A stretch of DNA of 64,000 bases from the NCBI GenBank assembly GCA_015852425.1, contig JAAAIG010000003.1, positions 62,001-126,000 on the forward strand, given 5' to 3'. The stretch's first letter is position 1. Every line of letters starts with the position of its first letter. The position numbers were made by a program, and so were the translations under genes. Shown here in pieces: positions 13,001-23,277 of the stretch. Under the pieces are notes generated by a model. It was given only the letters and a program-made list of their open reading frames with translations. It made no database searches and was not told the origin of the DNA. This stretch comes from Gryganskiella cystojenkinii. Lineage: Eukaryota > Mortierellomycota > Mortierellomycetes > Mortierellales > Mortierellaceae.

Positions 13001-13619
13001 TAGCGTGAGCTCGGCTCCTCAACTGTCGCAACAACAAAAGCGACAACAGGACCGAGAGATGGAACATACCTCGTTCGCCGCCTTTGGGTTCCCTTCTCCA
13101 ACGACCTCTCCAGTAAACTCTGCGCCAGCCTCGCCTCGTCATTCAACCAGCTCCATGCCCGTGGACACTCCGAGTCGGATTCAAGCCGTGAACGATTTTC
13201 ATGCAAACGTGATTCGACGACACCCGTTCTTGGAGGCCGATTACCTGTTGGAGCAGGATCAGCATCGGTACCAGCGTCAATTGCAACATCAACAGCAATA
13301 CCAACAGCAGGAAGTTCTGGAGGATCCACAGCAGCAGCAAATGAATGCTGGTTACTTCTTCGCGTTCACTGCCGAGTCTAGTGACGACGGCGAAGTAAAG
13401 ACCAGGAGTCGAGGTAGCAGTCGATCACACAGTCGCGAGAGCTCCTTCAGTCAACAGCATCAAACTCAGCCATCCGTCTCCAGCGAGAAGAATGAGCTGT
13501 CGTCGATGGCAACCCCACCAACGACCCCGACTGTGGCTGTTTCCGTGACATCGGAAAAGACTTCCTCTAGTCGTGGCCTGGGTTTCATGAAGAAGTTGAG
13601 CTTGAAGAAGAAAAAGTAG
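10008..13619 (+). CDS. Hypothetical 1203-aa low-complexity protein with one membrane-embedded region
   Basis: Not recognised as a named family. The frame is open from 9972, but the first ATG is at 10008 (MSAIGTMK), so that start is chosen. There are no introns. Residues about 60-70 are Gln/His-rich. Residues about 120-175 form a conserved-looking hydrophobic region (AAIHGFTVYLLSVILSVAQL) that could be one or two membrane helices. An acidic patch follows (SSDTDEEDPE). Most of the rest is disordered Ser/Thr/Pro/Gln sequence with islands that look ordered: KGKRVTFNEQVLILGRRRSS, and a basic helix at about 690-735 containing MYRIVHPQRYKRELEQQVSE. The C-terminus GLGFMKKLSLKKKK is strongly basic. 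Basic Ser clusters suggest phosphorylation. A scaffold or signalling role is possible, but the sequence does not show one. Confidence 0.8.
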   Translation: MSAIGTMKVFLEAERQRLTSLEPPLRPSSALTPSFYTSTSTTASSRQEEPLHQSIPQSQQQQQHHQRFHQPIPLPKLTTTSRSSNETDSATSSATPSPTFSNPDVVSFTFSSPLFYDQKLYIYHCLLTLYQQLGRSIEQHPAVLLMLQYSVAAIHGFTVYLLSVILSVAQLVMITVTIENLDWIQSHKPLMLEWDYRFPGFVFPAIDISSDTDEEDPEIVRRRQITKSSLKVRGGNDRWNSAKATLLKSGDDSMDDGYYSEENQKRIAVQQSMNSTLRRRLSRYQQWVPTFWSVEEEQEQEEALERKQAYDEEDPEREEGEAQDRYYSSRIRRALARTLSSSFGPAITASTAKGKRVTFNEQVLILGRRRSSETTSRRSSLNAMTPMTPVAASSSSPSTFSSAGSEGTASVTSSCASSISGLSATSAVSTLGTSSTSTSDETTGFGSDFSPATAETSTTTVTAPMALSSPMAQEKLVAMAKEEAEYQRRASLTEDTNGSESNSPVSQLNHSQQKPTAPIPPPTASPPTTSPASSANTSPTIGHKTSPAELKRSTSVPMKIGSFLHRHQHLQQQPQEPLLATARHSCTFTDASTVGQNPRVLPAHLTQTGTGPGVISLANILPQQHNRESSEPNGLSPRPSLSLSTRTRRSWSLAMNSSISTPTTTSTDDPDQTSSSSSLGRRGSTGGLFKNKNFMYRIVHPQRYKRELEQQVSERERQRLLTLAQLQRRHILESDGLGSLAGMKVTSASESAALASVNANSSVLCGDAYYYATSAEYVEGLGAENSVISTSYGTSFPEELQKGKSKKNKIPQPRRPASYDFGNDRPIAAWNVPAKCGYGSENETSSSRMSESLEKNNKVVKAQSSGGFFFKRENSKKNESSGPSQKPSSNRLHQLFSHPGQKQTQSTSSLLGPPGSAAAFGTAAAVPLQDGDVTARPTTPVFSSSATAGTHRLLARARSNSRTFTSFTALGMPAYPPAATPAIATLPMMCNSNNSSCSSVSSAPQLSQQQKRQQDREMEHTSFAAFGFPSPTTSPVNSAPASPRHSTSSMPVDTPSRIQAVNDFHANVIRRHPFLEADYLLEQDQHRYQRQLQHQQQYQQQEVLEDPQQQQMNAGYFFAFTAESSDDGEVKTRSRGSSRSHSRESSFSQQHQTQPSVSSEKNELSSMATPPTTPTVAVSVTSEKTSSSRGLGFMKKLSLKKKK

Positions 13620-14106
13620 ATCAACGTCATGTCTCCCATCCATTTTGTATATATACCCCTATCCCTCTCCTCTGTATTGTTAGCAAAAATTTTCCTCTGA
13701 AAAGTTTAGAACTAGAATTCCTTTGTAAACCTCTCTTACTTGACATATTAGAAAACTAAAAAATATAACGAATTTTTTTTTTCTCTCTTTTGAACAATGT
13801 GGTGCCAATTTGTGTGTAACCAGACGCGTGTCGCCACAACATGAATGAAAAGTGGTGCAATGTGGTGTAGCCGTATTCTACCACCACCCTCCCCTTTCTC
13901 TTCCTACCTGTGAACAAGGGGAGGTGTCGACAGGGTCATGAGGAATCCGAATCATTCTGAAAAGAACACCAGGGCCCTTTTTTAATATTCTGTTTGCGCA
14001 CCTTGTTTTTTCTGGCTTGTTTATTTATTTGGTTGTTTTTGAAGCTGTTTATCCCCACTTCTCAAAAAATACCCTAGTAAACCTCCAGCCATTCTCTTCT
14101 TCCAAG
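13620..14106. other. Intergenic between the 1203-aa gene and the secreted-protein gene
   Basis: AT-rich 3' flank followed by the promoter of the gene at 14107. No gene or repeat recognised. Confidence 0.5.
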
Positions 14107-15405
14107 ATGCGCTCAAATCCGACATCTCTCTTGGTCTTCATCCTGTGCCTCGCCAGCGCCGTCAAGGCAGCAGAGGATAATATCTCGCAACAAGAACAAG
14201 AACAGCAAACCAAGCAGGAAGAACCAACGCAGAACGAATCTAGCACTGCTACGAGCAATCAGCAACAGTCCTCGTTCCAGATCCCGCCTATGGAACTCAC
14301 CTCAGAACAAGCCACGATGTTCCGTGAGGGCGCTCGTCAGTTCTTGTCTCAGGTGCCTGCCCAGACGGTCGAACCGCTCTTTGAGACCATTGACGGATAT
14401 TGCAAGGCTTTCGAGTCCATATGTACCTTGGCCTGTAATGAGCGTAGGCCAGACGCCACATCGGCTTTTGAGCAAGAGTTTTCCAAGCCGACCCAAGGAT
14501 GTGAAAATCTGTCTGCTAGATCGGTTGCGTTGGCCCACGCTTCTTGCGTCTGCGCCGGCTATGATCTCACGGATCGAGTTAACTTTGCAGTGTAAGAAGA
14601 GCGCTAGTCTCAAGAGAAAACTTGTCTTCTTGACGCTCGATATTCCTCGCTCGTATTGATTAATTCTAACGTTAGCTTGTCCTTTTTTTTCGCTCTCTTT
14701 CTCCTTCCCTCCTCTCGCGACAAAAACAACAGCGTCGGTGGTGTCGTCACTTCAAAATCGAAACCAACTTCAGATTTCACGGCCGAAGGCTTTCTCGACG
14801 GACTATCCTTCATCCCAGGAGTGCCCATCTTTCTCAACATTGCGCATGTTCTCCAGGGAGCCTGTCATTTCCTTGATAAACTAGTCGACCCTTCGGCAGC
14901 GCCTGCGACGCCTGATTCAAGTGCTCCTGCACCGGCCCTCACCGTAGGAGGAGAAGGTGCAGGCGGCATCGGCGGGTTTTTGAGTAATTTGCTACCTGGA
15001 GGAATCGGTGGAATGTTAGGAAACCTCTTTGGAGGAGGTAAAAAAGCGACTCCAACATCAGAGTCAGACGAGAGAGTCACTACGACCGTAAACCCTGAGG
15101 TCCCACCGACCCCAGAAAGCGATCCTGCAACATCTCCTGTCGTTGCTACGAGTCCTCCACCGAAACCTGTTGCTAACAGTGGCGGGTTGTTTGGCTGGCT
15201 ACCCAAACTCTGGGCCGAAACGGATGATCAGGGCCAGTTTATCGAGGGACAAGAAGAAGCGGACGCGGGAGAACAGAATCCGTCCAGGATTGTTAGCCGC
15301 GATGGTCGAATTGCAAGAATTACACGCGTTCAACAGCAAAAGCAAGCTGAAATGGCGAAGAAGAGAGAACTCGTTCAGGAACAAGAACAAAAGGAGGATC
15401 TGTAG
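14107..15405 (+). CDS. Secreted hypothetical protein with a Cys-containing N domain and Gly/Pro-rich tail
   Basis: Exons are 14107..14591 and 14733..15405; the intron is GT-AG (donor GTAAGA) and a Val codon is split. The product is 385 aa. The upstream open frame begins with TTG, so the first ATG at 14107 is used. It encodes a clear signal peptide (SLLVFILCLASAVKA). A Gln/Glu-rich spacer follows, then a segment with five Cys at about residues 102-142 (YCKAFESICTLACNERRP, CENLS, CVCAG). Exon 2 has a hydrophobic stretch, Gly-rich repeats (GGIGGFLSNLLPGGIGGMLG) and a Thr/Pro-rich region, and ends in a charged Gln/Lys/Glu coiled-coil-like tail. I do not recognise the family. It is probably extracellular or wall-associated. 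It is convergent with NDUFB11. Confidence 0.8.
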
Positions 15406-15732
15406 AGTCGTCATTCTCAACATAGTCATAGCCGCTGTCATCAAAATAGAAAGATAGAATAATTGCTTCGTAATGACTAACTCTCCTTTCTCGGGGGGAG
15501 GGTGTTCTCTCAGTCCTGCGTCCCGAATGAAAGTTGAAAAGGGCCTTGTGAAAATTCTCTATTATTTTATTTAGTGGTTCCCTGTCCCTTGAGTTGTGAC
15601 GCTCCTCTGACAGGGATCTGGCAAAAACTGAGTGGAGGGGAATGTGTTGTAGTCGTTTCGGTCGGGGGTGGGACTCGCTTTTTTGTTATCGATTCGTATC
15701 TCGTCGTCGTTATCGTCCTGTTGCTTTCGAAT

Positions 15733-16576
15733 TTACTCCTGCTTCTTGTACTCGACAGTCTCACCACGAGCCTCCATCCTGGCCTTGGCCTCTCTGTAAG
15801 CCCAGGTGTGAACGCTGGTATCGGGCTTGTAATAGACGAGAGCAGTGCCGACGATCATGGAGCCAAAGAATCCGTAAATGAAGACGTTCTCCCAGTCCTC
15901 CTTGACGCGCTTGGCACCGGCGGGGAGGGGCTAAAAAGAAATTGTCGGATTCATGAAAAAACAGAAGGCATGATGAGCATGAGTTGTCTTCCAAGGGTAA
16001 CAAAACTTGTCTTGCGTTCGATCGGAGGTGTGTGATTCGAGAAATCCAGATTTCATAGCGTGTCCAAGAGGTGTCTCTTCTTTCCTGTGCCTATTGCTTT
16101 CTCTGAAAGCATAGCTGATAGTCCATAATGCTATTATCTCCTAGTCATCCTCGCTTGATCCACATCCTGGACCCTCGAAACATGACAGTGGACGGGAGAA
16201 CAAGCCGCTGACTCTCGGAAAAGATTTCGCCCTGGCACAATGATCTGGACAAAGGCGCCTGTTGTTCTCGTTCATTCCGGTATTCGTCTTGCTCTTGATC
16301 CCTGTCCCTGATGGAACTGCATTAGGATAGAGATTGCCATCTTTCTTCCGTCAAATCTGTATGGTCCGATTTCATTGCGTCCTTTGTGCCCCTGGTCCTT
16401 TACTGTTTGTCGGGTTGTCCTGATGAGACGCCAATATGCAGGTAAGCAGGTACCTTCTCGCCGAAGAGGTATCCGGTGGGCTGGTTGTAACCCTCAGCGT
16501 GTCCGCCACCACGGCGGAGCTGCATAGCAGCTGTGCGGAGGGGTGTGCGAGTGAAGGAGCGGATCATGGCAGACAT
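15733..16576 (-). CDS. NDUFB11: NADH:ubiquinone oxidoreductase ESSS subunit (NDUFB11 family)
   Basis: Exons on the minus strand are 16576..16454 and 15930..15733, joined in phase 0 across a 523-bp GT-AG intron, giving 106 aa. Residues 1-18 are an Arg/Thr/Ser-rich mitochondrial presequence-like start. GGGHAEGYNQPTGYLFGEK and then KRVKEDWENVF precede a single transmembrane helix (YGFFGSMIVGTALVYY). The tail has HTWAYREAKARMEARGE. This layout is diagnostic of the ESSS/NDUFB11 accessory subunit of the membrane arm of complex I. No contiguous open frame reveals the gene; it appears only after splicing. A perfect TGACGTCA lies 108 bp upstream of the start. The long intron is unusual for this window. 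Confidence 0.9.
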
Positions 16577-16683
16577 GGTGATCGTGTGTTGTATGGTGAT
16601 GATGCAAAAGAAGTCCGTACCGCCAATTAAAAGAAAACGATTTCCGTGATCTCCGAAAAATAAAAATTTCGTTAAAAAAAGAG

Positions 16684-16691
16684 TGACGTCA
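16684..16691. promoter_or_regulatory. CRE/ATF-type palindrome TGACGTCA
   Basis: Perfect 8-bp TGACGTCA, 108 bp upstream of the NDUFB11 start and between it and the stop of the lipase gene. bZIP factors of the ATF/CREB group bind this sequence in fungi; use here is inferred from position. Confidence 0.5.
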
Positions 16692-16757
16692 CATTTATTT
16701 AAATAGGCTGTCTAAATTTATTCCAGTAAATTAATCTAGCGAAAAAAAATTCTGTTC

Positions 16758-18794
16758 CTATGAGAAATCGAATCGCTCGACCAAGTCCTGGACACACTTC
16801 CACCCGTCCAGGTTATACCATTTGCGGCGAACAATGATTTGAACATGAGCCTCAGACTCGATAAAGACCCCGATCTTGGTCCAATCCATCTCGTGGTGAT
16901 ACCCATCCGCGACCAACTGGGCCAGGTCTGCCCTCGACAAAGTCGAAACAGACTTTGTTGAAGATGACGAAGAAGAGCGATGACTCGAGGACGACGACCT
17001 TGACATCTTGGAGGACTTGGAGGACGATCTGCGGAGAGAGCTTCCTTCTTCTTTCTTTGTTGTAGTAACAACAACGTCTTTGTTGTCTTGTAAACCAACT
17101 ATAGCAGCAGGCATGGCATCCACATGACTAACAATAACGACCGGCGATGGCGCGTCTTGGACACCCAAGAACTTGGCCTTTGAAGGTACGCTCGGGAACA
17201 ATAGAGCCATGGTACTCGTTACCGCAGATGCATAAATGTTCTTTCTCGGGACCGTGGCGGCTCCCTGGGGTGAGAAGAAATGATCCATATCAAAACTGGG
17301 GATACCCATCATGGTCGAGGTATTAAACTTGACCGCCATATCGTTCTCAATGTTTGCATACGAGGTCCTGTCCTTGAATCGCAATAGGGCTTGATTCGAG
17401 ACCGAGCCGGGTCGAGCCATCGCCAACAACAGAGGTTCAGGTCCCTTATCAAGTTCACAATCTTGGGTGGTCTTGGTATGTGTCGTAGGTGTCGTCTTGG
17501 CGACCGAGGAGTGAGCAGCAGTCACGGTTGACGGCTTCGAAGACCGTGACGATGAGCCAGACGCAGAAGAAGACGAAGATGCTGACCGCTTGACGTTGTT
17601 GGACTTCCTCTTGGACCGGTCCTGTAACGCCAGATCCTTTCCGGTTTGACCGATCACACCCGTGGAAAGCGCGTAACCGAGCACCCAAGGGTGTTCAAAT
17701 CCAACACCCAGCAACGGTGATGCCATCGTGATGAAGTGGACCGGCTGAATAGTTTTGAAGAAATCGCCCTTGGTCACTTCCTCGATATAACCCAGCGCAT
17801 AAATGTTTATCAACCCGCCGAGAGAATGACCAATAATTGACAATTTGGAGTAACCTCGAGGGAATGGCCGTGAAATCCAGTTTCCTTTTGTGGATGTCGT
17901 CGGTTGAGAATCCTTTACTGGCGGTTTGTACGAGTTTGCTCTTGTTTTGTTTTGTGATGAACCGGAAGAAGATGTAGAACTTCGCCGAAGGTGTTTGCCT
18001 TGTTCCGTGTCACAGTACCCCGTGTGTTCAAGAATGTCGAGCGCAACCCGCTGTCCTGCCATCTGAATACCTTCCTCGGTTCCTGCATGATTCGTGTCTG
18101 TCAGGAAGGTGACCGTCTTGCTATTATTGCCTGCAGTGTGGAGATCGATCTGTTCTTTGATGTAGAGCATATCGAGCCACGAGCCGTGAATACCGTGGGT
18201 CAAGAGTACAAGGTGGAGATCGTCTTCGTTTTCCTTTACTTTTGGACCACAGATCGTTCCTGTGTCCTTGTACTCGCATGTTACAAGTTGAGGTTGCAAT
18301 ACTTCGGGTCGAGCTTGAGTATCAGTAGTAGCTGTACCAGAGCTGCATTCGATAGCGGTTGCGTCAGCATTGACCGTTGGAGGCTCGACACCGTCACGGA
18401 GAACAGCAAAGATCTCGACCTTGAAATCAATCCAGTTTCGCTGCATGATCATCTCTGAAAGGACTTCAAGTTCCCATTCGTTCGATCCTTCATCGTGTGT
18501 ATCGGTGTGGTCCACTTTGCTCTCCAATCGACAGACCTGAGCACACCCGATCGAGGGAACCAACTCAGGGACAGTAGGGGTCTTGTTTGGGTTACGGATC
18601 AGAGCTACGGCGAGTTTCCAAGGACCGGAGCTGAGGGCGATGTTTCTGTAGATCGGGGCACTGTTCCGGATACGGAATTGAAGGGATTCGATCGAGTGGA
18701 CCTGAGAGGGCTGGATTTTGACACGGTAACGAACGATGTCTCCAACGGACAGGGCCGCCTTATGGTGGATGGCCAGAATGGGTTTTGATGACAT
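16758..18794 (-). CDS. ROG1: ROG1-type lipase (DUF676 serine esterase)
   Basis: Single exon of 678 aa, close to yeast Rog1 in length. The first about 150 residues form the beta-rich N domain usual for this family. An alpha/beta-hydrolase follows: LVLLTHGIHGSWLDMLYIKE (oxyanion-hole region), DTNHAGTEEGI, then the nucleophile elbow IIGHSLGGLINIYALGYIEE with the catalytic Ser, and ITMASPLLGV. Ser-rich inserts interrupt the domain at about residues 275-310, 405-440 and 590-630. The C-terminus HHEMDWTKIGV..AHVQIIVRRKWYN probably carries the catalytic His. In yeast Rog1 hydrolyses monoacylglycerol and turns over membrane lipids. The Ser-rich inserts may be regulatory. The ATG at 18794 gives a complete domain. 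Confidence 0.9.
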   Translation of the reverse strand: MSSKPILAIHHKAALSVGDIVRYRVKIQPSQVHSIESLQFRIRNSAPIYRNIALSSGPWKLAVALIRNPNKTPTVPELVPSIGCAQVCRLESKVDHTDTHDEGSNEWELEVLSEMIMQRNWIDFKVEIFAVLRDGVEPPTVNADATAIECSSGTATTDTQARPEVLQPQLVTCEYKDTGTICGPKVKENEDDLHLVLLTHGIHGSWLDMLYIKEQIDLHTAGNNSKTVTFLTDTNHAGTEEGIQMAGQRVALDILEHTGYCDTEQGKHLRRSSTSSSGSSQNKTRANSYKPPVKDSQPTTSTKGNWISRPFPRGYSKLSIIGHSLGGLINIYALGYIEEVTKGDFFKTIQPVHFITMASPLLGVGFEHPWVLGYALSTGVIGQTGKDLALQDRSKRKSNNVKRSASSSSSASGSSSRSSKPSTVTAAHSSVAKTTPTTHTKTTQDCELDKGPEPLLLAMARPGSVSNQALLRFKDRTSYANIENDMAVKFNTSTMMGIPSFDMDHFFSPQGAATVPRKNIYASAVTSTMALLFPSVPSKAKFLGVQDAPSPVVIVSHVDAMPAAIVGLQDNKDVVVTTTKKEEGSSLRRSSSKSSKMSRSSSSSHRSSSSSSTKSVSTLSRADLAQLVADGYHHEMDWTKIGVFIESEAHVQIIVRRKWYNLDGWKCVQDLVERFDFS

Positions 18795-20493
18795 TGTTTG
18801 ACCGAGAGTACGGGTATATGGGTATATGGTTTTTTTTAATGAAGACGAGTAATGAATAAATGAAGGAATGAAAGTGAAATGAGGAAAAGAAACGAGAAAC
18901 GATTACGAATGAATTAAGGCGGATGAATGGGATGAATGCATTAATCACGCGGAATGCGAAAAAAGGGAAAACACTAGAAAATAATGAAAAATGACGTCCG
19001 TGCGAACTCATTTTGGTGGCGAACTACGTGTATTTGATTATTCGGCGACCAGGGCACCAGATAACTAAATTGGCCCTGACTGTATCGGGTGTCCTTGTGT
19101 GTTTTGTTCAAATCCCATCAAAACATAGCCATCTGACTGCCTTGGTAAACCTGACTCTTGTTTTTCGATACTCTCCATGCTACTCTACCACATTTCTCAA
19201 CTTCCTCTTTGTTTCGACTATCTCTTCCATCCTCTGCGAACTTGAAGCGACTGCGGTAAAGAAACCCGGGTCAGCTCAACGAGTTGTGAAAGCAAGTCCA
19301 TGGTCTTGATCGCCGAATGCTAATTGAACGAAAAAAAGAGCGTTTCAATTATGAGTTCGTGAACGACAGCGTGTATCTTCAAAGTCGGTACCCAGGCCCT
19401 GTTTTTCAGCGCTCGGAGACGCTTTTCTGGAACTTACGCTCCTACTTTGCTGTTTCATACCGTTCCAACAGGCAGAGGTCCACTCTGGTAATAGTCGCGC
19501 TTTCATTTTCCATTTTAATTTTAGTGGCTTCGACAGGGCGATTCAATTGGGACATCCCAATGGAAAAGGCGTTTCACAACTTCACCTTCCCCTTCATCCT
19601 TTCAGCTATTTGATATCGTAACATACGCTTGCGTCATGCGTTCTCGCCTTCCGGAGGCGTCTACTGTCCTGCGTGCGTTTCTGGAAGTAGTCCTTCGGAG
19701 CAATGACCTTCGTAAAAGGTGACAACGTGTTATCTTTCTACTGACAATATCAAACATATAAACAGCTCTTTTTCAGGGACAGTCTTCGGCTCGTAGCCGT
19801 TGATGATTGCAAACTTCATTTCTATATCAGTCAAGAGTTCTGTTTCCGGTTCCGTTTTTTAAACTGCAGCCGTGCCTGCATTATTATCAATTCCGTTGCT
19901 GCTGGAATGGGGTTGTCGAAAAAGTGTGTCCAAAAGATGGTAAAAAGGCATGAAACGGCGGCGCTCCCATCTTTTCTGTCTTTTCATTTTGTGCTGTTGG
20001 CGACCGTTCCACCGGATAGCAAAATGAATAAATCGGCTTGAATATATTATTTCTTAGGAATCTTCAGGATGAACGATGATCGATCCTTTTTCTAAAAAAC
20101 AAATTGATCTTTTCTTTATTTCGTTTTGTGCTTCGATCCTATTCATCGGTATGGATGTGAATAGTTCCTGTGGACATTTCCTGATAGCTACTGGACTACC
20201 CCGTCTCCTTGGCCTGCAAGGCAAAAAATAAGAGAGGAAAGTGGAAAGGTATAAAGCATGCCTTTGTTCTGTTTTTGGTTCCACTTTCTGGCCGCCTTTT
20301 TCCCCTTCTTACCTTCCTTCCAAGTTTTCTCCCATAGTTGGACTGCTATTCTCTTTTTCTCTCTGTCACTCCTTTGTCCATTTGTCCAGAAGTTTTCTTG
20401 CTCCAACCGTCTCTCATATCACTCACAAGGAGAAGAAAGGAACCAAAAGTCGACTTATCACATTCTCACGCATATAACAACTTTAATACGTAA
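18795..20493. other. Intergenic between the divergent lipase and chitinase genes
   Basis: About 1.7 kb carrying both promoters. It has AT-rich tracts and a TGACGTC half-palindrome near 18993, but no supported gene, repeat or RNA. The open frames inside (for example 19013-19309) have no recognisable protein features. Confidence 0.55.
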
Positions 20494-22825
20494 ATGAGGT
20501 TACCAGCCCTAATCGCGAGTCTGGCACTCGTGCTCCCCTCTGTCCTCATTTCTCAGGCGCAACGTGTCGTCGGATACTATGGAAAGGTAAAAGAGACAAT
20601 ACTGTTTGTTTCCCCACATTCCTTGCTCGGCGAGAGAAGGCAATCTCCATCACTTTTTGCTCTCTACCTGACTACACATATTTTTCTTTGTGGGCTTACC
20701 AGAGCTTGAACCTTGCTGCTCACACCCTTTCAATTAAAAAAAGCCTTTATTCCCTCCATAATGAATATCCTCCACCTGAATCCTCGTACTCCATCACCAT
20801 CTATAAAGTGGCTCAAGAAGAACCAGACGGGTCCCAGAAAAAAAGAAAAAAAATACACCAGAGGAAAAAAAAAGAGCTCAAGGAGAGATGAGTTCTCCCG
20901 TGCGATAAGAGGTTAGAATTTTTTTTTCATCGATCAAATGACGACTGCAACACCCTGTGGCCGCAAAGTCAGCAGCAACCAGGTTTCCCTTTGGTACGAC
21001 AGTTGAAGGGATCATCTGGATTGTCTTCTGGCATGGATCTCCAAAAAGCCGAGGTTTCATATCTCCCTCTCTTCCTCTTTAAGACTCCTCTTCGTTATCA
21101 TGTTGGTGTGTGCTCAGACCTGAAAGAGAGAAAAAAAAAATAAGGCGAGAAATGAGTATAAAAAAAACACGTAAGAATTTTCCGAGAAGTGACGGGAATG
21201 TGGAATCCGAGAAACAAAAAAATCGTCTTTGAAGGAGGACGTGCGATGAGAACACCAACGATTTTATGATTTGGGTGGTGCAGACAACCCTTTTTTCGTT
21301 CTATGGGACGTGGATGTGAAGGGAGGGCAGTGGTTTGATTGTGGTCACACAAGAGGAAACGATTCCTTCGAACGCAAAATAGAAAGAGAGGACGAAGAGG
21401 CGGATGGAAGACACAGGTGAACCTTGGATCCGATCGTTAAAAAATCACATCTCACCTGTGCAATCCTCTGATGTGTACCAAACAATATAGACCGCAGGAG
21501 ACTGTCCCGACTACCCTTCTTTCGCACCGGCGCAATTGCCCTATGATCTCTATACCCATTTGAACTTTGCCTTTGTGATGATCAATGACGATGGTGTGGT
21601 CGAGATGCAACACCCCGAGGACGTCCAACTTTACAAGGAATTGAACGATCTCAAGATCAAGAAACCCTCGCTCCGGACCGCGGTCACAGTTGGAGGCTGG
21701 GACATGGACATGGCCCATTACTCCAAAATGGTCTCGACCCCAGCCAACCGTCAGAAGTTTATCAAGTCTGCCATCTCGTTTGTTCGTCAACATGGGTTCG
21801 ATGGTCTAGACTTCGATTGGGAATAGTAAGGAGATGCGCGATGCTGCCAACTCGGAGGAACTCGAGGGTGGTCAGGAACGTTTGATCCTCAGTATCGCCT
21901 TGCCCGGAGGCCCCTTCCACGGTCGTTACTTTACCGTCCCCAAGCTCGCCGACTATGGTACGTTGAGAACTACACGGAAAGGAACCTCAGTTAAGTGTCC
22001 GCTCTTGGCTGACCATTTTGTTCTAATTTTTGCTTTCACTTAGTCGACTGGTTCAACATCATGGCCTACAACCTCCACGGTCAATGGGAGGACATGGTCT
22101 TTTGCGCCGCTCCTCTCTACGATACCGCGGCCCATACTAAATACAACGGTTACTCTGTCGACGATGCCGCGAAGTCCATGGCACCCCGTACCGTCAACCC
22201 CAAGAAATTCAACCTCGGTCTCTCCCTGTCTGGTGTAACGTTCACACTCAAGGACCCGAAAAAGACCTCCCCGGGTTCCCCAGCTGGTGGACCCGGTAAA
22301 CAAGGTTGTCAAGAAAAGGGCGCCATGGCTTATTTCGAGGCCAGGAAATTGGCCAACAACTTGCACATTGCCGATGTGAAGGCTCGCGCGTTTGATCAGT
22401 TCCACAGGACGGTCACCCAGGAACCCAAAATGGATCCCGTCGGCAAGTGTATGTACATGGTCGTGGATGAGAATCAATGGGTTGGATACGATACCCCCGA
22501 GACCTATGCACTCAAGATTGATTACTTGAAAAAGTATGGATTCGGAGGCGTGAGTATCTGGTCCATGGATTCAGATTCGGCCAACCATGAGTTGACGACC
22601 TCGATCCACAAGGCGCTGACCAAGGATTTCATCCAGGGCTCATCCGTCAAGGGAGGAGGATCAGACTCGGACGACGATTCCTCGGATTCAATCGAGACCG
22701 ATGATATCACGGGCAAGGGAAAGAAAAAGACTAGTGGCGGTAGTGGTCGATCCGCCAGGGAGATTGCCTCTTCGGCCGTCAAGATGTTGGCTCTCTTGGC
22801 CTTTGCCATTGTCGTCATTGCATAA
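20494..22825 (+). pseudogene. GH18 chitinase with GPI-anchor signal, broken by an internal deletion
   Basis: Exons are 20494..20586 (signal peptide and GYYGK), 21491..about 21825, about 21831..21957 and 22044..22825. Recognisable parts are [35 protein letters not shown] and the catalytic motif DGLDFDWE with the general-acid Glu, followed by IALPGGPFHG, WFNIMAYNLHGQWEDM and GFGGVSIWSMDSDS. The C-terminus has a Ser/Gly/Asp-rich stretch and a hydrophobic tail typical of a GPI signal. Directly after DFDWE the sequence reads TAGTAAGGAG and then resumes as MRDAANSEELEG in another frame. The about 25 residues expected after the Glu (YPGD..) and most of an intron are missing, although an intact-looking GTAAG donor remains. 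This is a real pseudogene or an assembly deletion. Intron 1 is 904 bp, unusually long. Confidence 0.8.
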
Positions 22826-23277
22826 GTTTGGACCCGCCATTTTCTCTCTTTCTCTCTCTCTTTTTCTCCCTCCTTTCTTCTTTCGCCTTCTATCTCCCTC
22901 CTTTTTTTTCTCCACTCTCTCACCTCCTTTCACCAAAACCAAAACCAAAACCAAAACCAGTCAACCAGAAAAGAAATAACCTCAAAAAAAGTTCCTAAGA
23001 AGGATCACATAGCTTTGTAGCGTGAGGCATGGATTCATGAATCTTTGTTCTTGTACAGCTTTCTCTCCTTCCAAAGTTTCAACCATGCTCATAGCTTGCC
23101 GTTAGGTTTGCAGTCCTTCTCTTTACCCCACTTTTTTTCTCATTCCTTTTCATCCTTCTCAGCAGCAATAAATAAACGCCGCCTGGAATCCAGTCCCAAC
23201 CCGGATCCTCAGCCTTTTCATCCTGATATTACGAACGGTATATGTTTATGGAAAAGAGTGCTGCGAAGCAAACTATT
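22826..23277. other. 3' flank between convergent chitinase and SEC6
   Basis: Pyrimidine-rich, then AT-rich. It contains four tandem CCAAAA units at 22933-22958. No gene seen. Confidence 0.55.
22933..22958. repeat. (CCAAAA)4 microsatellite
   Basis: Four perfect CCAAAA units followed by CC, about 110 bp after the chitinase stop, probably in its 3' UTR. Confidence 0.9.
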
